Shown here: piece after piece, positions 15,908 through 17,224 of the stretch
Layout of the letters: every line of letters begins with the position of its first letter
How positions within the stretch are numbered: position 1 is the stretch's first letter
DNA from: JBBRCX01 sp038204465
GTDB taxonomy: Bacteria > Planctomycetota > Phycisphaerae > Tepidisphaerales > Tepidisphaeraceae
DNA: 17,224 bases
Direction: 5' to 3'
Assembly (NCBI GenBank): GCA_038204465.1
Contig: JBBRCX010000095.1
Location: 1 to 17,224 of the forward strand
Notes under the pieces: generated by a model
Database searches by the model: none
What the model saw: only the letters and a program-made list of their open reading frames with translations
What the model was told of the DNA's origin: nothing
Position numbers and translations under genes: made by a program

Positions 15908-15913
15908 CACGCC

Positions 15914-16075
15914 ATGCCCCGCCCCTTCCCGGTGATGCCGCGCGGCCCGCGTCGCGCCAAACCCCGCAAAGAGCAGCAGCTGTTCGGCTGTCCGCGCGTT
16001 TCGCCGCGCCGGGAGCTCGCGGCCCTGCACGGCTACCGCCGTTCCCGCGTCCGCTTCATGGCGCCGAGCGAATAA
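15914..16075 (+). CDS. Small Arg/Pro-rich basic protein, 53 residues, unknown function
   Basis: I do not recognise this protein. It begins MPRPFPVMPRGPRRAKPRK and ends RRSRVRFMAPSE, with 12 Arg, 2 Lys and 9 Pro against 3 acidic residues, plus one Cys in FGCPR. It has no membrane segment. Evidence that it is a gene: about 87 percent of codons end in G or C, like its neighbours; a sigma-70-like promoter lies six bases before the ATG; and the stop codon is only 21 bases before yjbQ, whose SD fills the gap. The frame continues upstream to 15815, but that would overlap the methyltransferase end. The charge suggests nucleic-acid or ribosome binding, which is inference only. It may be co-transcribed with yjbQ. 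Confidence 0.55.
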   Translation: MPRPFPVMPRGPRRAKPRKEQQLFGCPRVSPRRELAALHGYRRSRVRFMAPSE

Positions 16076-16096
16076 CCTTGACCCGAGGAGCGCCTG

Positions 16097-16534
16097 ATGT
16101 CTCCGCTGCCGTTGAGGATTGAGAAGGTGAAGACGAAATCGCGCAGCGAGATGATTGACGTGACCGATCGGATCGAGCAGGCGCTGGCCGAGGAGACGGT
16201 TCAGGACGGAATGGTCATCGTCTACGTGCCGCACACGACGGCGGCCGTCACCATCAACGAAAACGCGGACCCGGACGTGAAGAGCGACATGCTTCGCAAG
16301 CTGTCGGAGCTGGCGCCGAAGATGGAGCCGTATTACGAGCACTCCGAAGGCAACAGCGACAGCCACGTGAAGACCGCGCTCGTCGGCAACAGCGTCATCG
16401 TGCTGGTGGAGAAGGGCCGGCTCGTGCTCGGCCAGTGGCAGGGCGTCTACTTCTGCGAATTCGACGGCCCGCGCGATCGGCAGATGATGATCAAGATCGT
16501 GGAATTCACGGGGCCAACTACGGAGAAGAATTAG
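16097..16534 (+). CDS. yjbQ: YjbQ / UPF0047 family protein (secondary thiamine-phosphate synthase enzyme)
   Basis: The 145-residue product matches the YjbQ/UPF0047 family along its whole length: VYVPHTTAAVTINENADPDV (42-61, with His46), YYEHSEGNSDSHVKTALVGN (79-98, with His82 and His90), LGQWQGVYFCEFDGPRDR (111-128) and a final beta strand. The clustered His, Glu and Asp residues are the conserved pocket of the family. E. coli YjbQ has been reported to have weak thiamine-phosphate synthase activity, but the main role is unsettled. GAGGAG nine bases before the ATG supports the start. It follows the 53-residue gene by 21 bases. Its TAG stop codon is the first three bases of the downstream inverted-repeat element, so an insertion may have set the exact C-terminus. 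Confidence 0.94.
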   Translation: MSPLPLRIEKVKTKSRSEMIDVTDRIEQALAEETVQDGMVIVYVPHTTAAVTINENADPDVKSDMLRKLSELAPKMEPYYEHSEGNSDSHVKTALVGNSVIVLVEKGRLVLGQWQGVYFCEFDGPRDRQMMIKIVEFTGPTTEKN

Positions 16535-16707
16535 CCACCGACGGGGCACCGATGGACACCGATCAAGTAAATACATTTGAAGCAGCAGACGCGCCCATCA
16601 TCGAACGATCAGGCGCCGACGCACCTCCGTGAACAGCAATGCATTAAAAAGAAGCCCTCTATCTTTTGCATTTTCATCGGTGTGAATCGGTGCCCCATCG
16701 GTGGCTA
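16532..16707. repeat. 176-bp element with 32-bp imperfect terminal inverted repeats
   Basis: The left arm (16532-16563) and right arm (16676-16707) are inverted copies that match at 29 of 32 positions. Both begin TAGCCACCGA when read inward, allowing one mismatch. Each arm is made of iterated CACCGA units spaced 10-11 bases apart. The 112-base centre is less GC-rich and holds a second hairpin: AATGC (16638-16642) pairs with GCATT (16668-16672), and AAAAGA (16647-16652) with TCTTTT (16662-16667). No credible ORF lies inside. It resembles a MITE or REP-type intergenic repeat; no target-site duplication is evident, and copy number cannot be judged from one window. It fills most of the 208-base gap after yjbQ. 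Confidence 0.75.
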
Positions 16708-16742
16708 CATTATTTCCGGCGGAATCCTGAGCGGGAGGTCGT

Positions 16743-17224
16743 GTGAGGCGGTTGATGAGCGCGGTTCTGGTGGTGGCGGTGGGGGTGGCGGGGTGCGCGG
16801 GCGAGCCCCGTGGAGCGGTCGTGGCGAAAGTGAATCGCTCGGCCATCCCCGTCGACCGCGCCGCGCCGTATGACGCGCAGTATGTGTTGCACGCCCGCCA
16901 ACCGGTCACCTGGCCGGCGACCGCGCCGTCGACGCTGCTCGCGCGAGCTCGCCCCCACAAGAAGTACGCACAGGAGCTGACCGCGCAATGGCTGCGAAGG
17001 GGTGAGCATCTCGGCTTCAAGAAGGAGTCCGCGGGACAGCTCGTGGCGTTCGTCGGAAAGGATCAACTCGAGTTGCCGGCCGGAAGGTATCGCTGGCAGG
17101 TACGGCCCGGCACCGATCCGCAGGCCCGGCGGGGAGAAGCCCTTCGCGAGGGAACCGAAAAGACCGTCTACGCGGTGCTGGCGGTCATCGCCGTCGGCGT
17201 CAGCCTGCTGCTGTGGCTCCATCA
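16743..17224 (+). CDS. Putative lipoprotein of unknown function, C-terminus cut by window edge
   Basis: The frame is open from a GTG at 16743 to the right edge, giving at least 160 residues. GGGAGG (16733-16738) lies four bases upstream; an ATG at 16755 is too far from it. The N-terminus MRRLMSAVLVVAVGVAGCAG is a clear lipoprotein signal with VAGC lipobox and Cys18. A hydrophilic region follows (about 25-140) that I do not recognise, with YAQELTAQWLRRGEHLGFKK and LELPAGRYRWQV. A hydrophobic segment at 142-160 (VYAVLAVIAVGVSLLLWLH) runs into the edge and looks like a transmembrane helix. A lipidated N-terminus plus a later membrane helix is unusual. The gene begins 36 bases after the inverted-repeat element, which could influence its expression. 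Confidence 0.7.
   Translation, partial: MRRLMSAVLVVAVGVAGCAGEPRGAVVAKVNRSAIPVDRAAPYDAQYVLHARQPVTWPATAPSTLLARARPHKKYAQELTAQWLRRGEHLGFKKESAGQLVAFVGKDQLELPAGRYRWQVRPGTDPQARRGEALREGTEKTVYAVLAVIAVGVSLLLWLH

Noticed and set aside
15707..16576. 289-codon open frame antisense to the methyltransferase end, the small gene and yjbQ
   Set aside because: It crosses three plus-strand genes and the inverted-repeat arm, and its His/Arg/Val-rich translation is a shadow.
16577..16873. 98-codon frame crossing the inverted-repeat element into the lipoprotein gene
   Set aside because: It runs through the right repeat arm and then overlaps the lipoprotein in another frame, giving a poly-Gly stretch. There is no SD.
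1..17224. CRISPR array, tRNA or rRNA genes, transposase or phage genes
   Set aside because: I saw no regularly spaced direct repeats, no cloverleaf-like sequence with a TTCGANNC-type T-loop in context, and no mobile-element protein motifs by eye. A tRNA scan was not possible.

Overview
The window is GC-rich DNA, densely coding on both strands, with 15 genes that I can support. Two of them run off the window edges. The gene content points to a planctomycete-like bacterium (Planctomycetota, possibly the Phycisphaerae side). The clues are an inner-membrane LysM plus L,D-transpeptidase protein, a Uma2/DUF820 protein, the alternative GlmU-like sugar nucleotidyltransferase/acyltransferase family, a SWIM plus SNF2 helicase, and many genes with no visible Shine-Dalgarno (SD) sequence. 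This placement is an inference from gene families; no rRNA gene is present to confirm it.

Layout. Positions 1-3142 hold three minus-strand genes, transcribed rarA (replication-fork AAA+ ATPase), then 5-formyltetrahydrofolate cyclo-ligase, then a LysM/L,D-transpeptidase cut by the left edge. A divergent gap separates rarA from glmS (3333-5201, plus), which is followed by a Uma2-family gene (5266-5889, plus). Convergent to these is a long minus-strand series at 12799-6008: alpha/beta hydrolase, SWIM-SNF2 helicase, ketopantoate reductase and GlmU-like protein. Next come a LysM lipoprotein (13037-13405, plus) with a textbook intrinsic terminator, and a convergent GT39-like membrane glycosyltransferase (14777-13506, minus). 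The glycosyltransferase shares a 37-bp divergent gap with a class I methyltransferase (14815-15828, plus). The right end has an unrecognised 53-residue basic protein, YjbQ, a 176-bp element bounded by 32-bp inverted repeats, and an edge-truncated lipoprotein.

How the genes relate. Several products concern the cell envelope: GlmS makes glucosamine-6-phosphate, the GlmU-like protein may act on the activated amino sugar, the L,D-transpeptidase acts on peptidoglycan, and the LysM lipoprotein and GT39-like protein are envelope proteins. They are not in one operon, so shared function is only suggested. RarA and the cyclo-ligase, and PanE and YjbQ (cofactor metabolism), look like ordinary housekeeping neighbours.

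The observations most worth checking are the inverted-repeat element abutting the yjbQ stop codon, the small basic gene upstream of yjbQ, and a recurring pattern in which a -10-like hexamer lies 6-7 bases from a start codon that has no SD, suggesting leaderless mRNAs. I see no tRNA, rRNA, CRISPR array, transposase, phage gene or recognisable defence island. No gene-free stretch exceeds about 240 bases.
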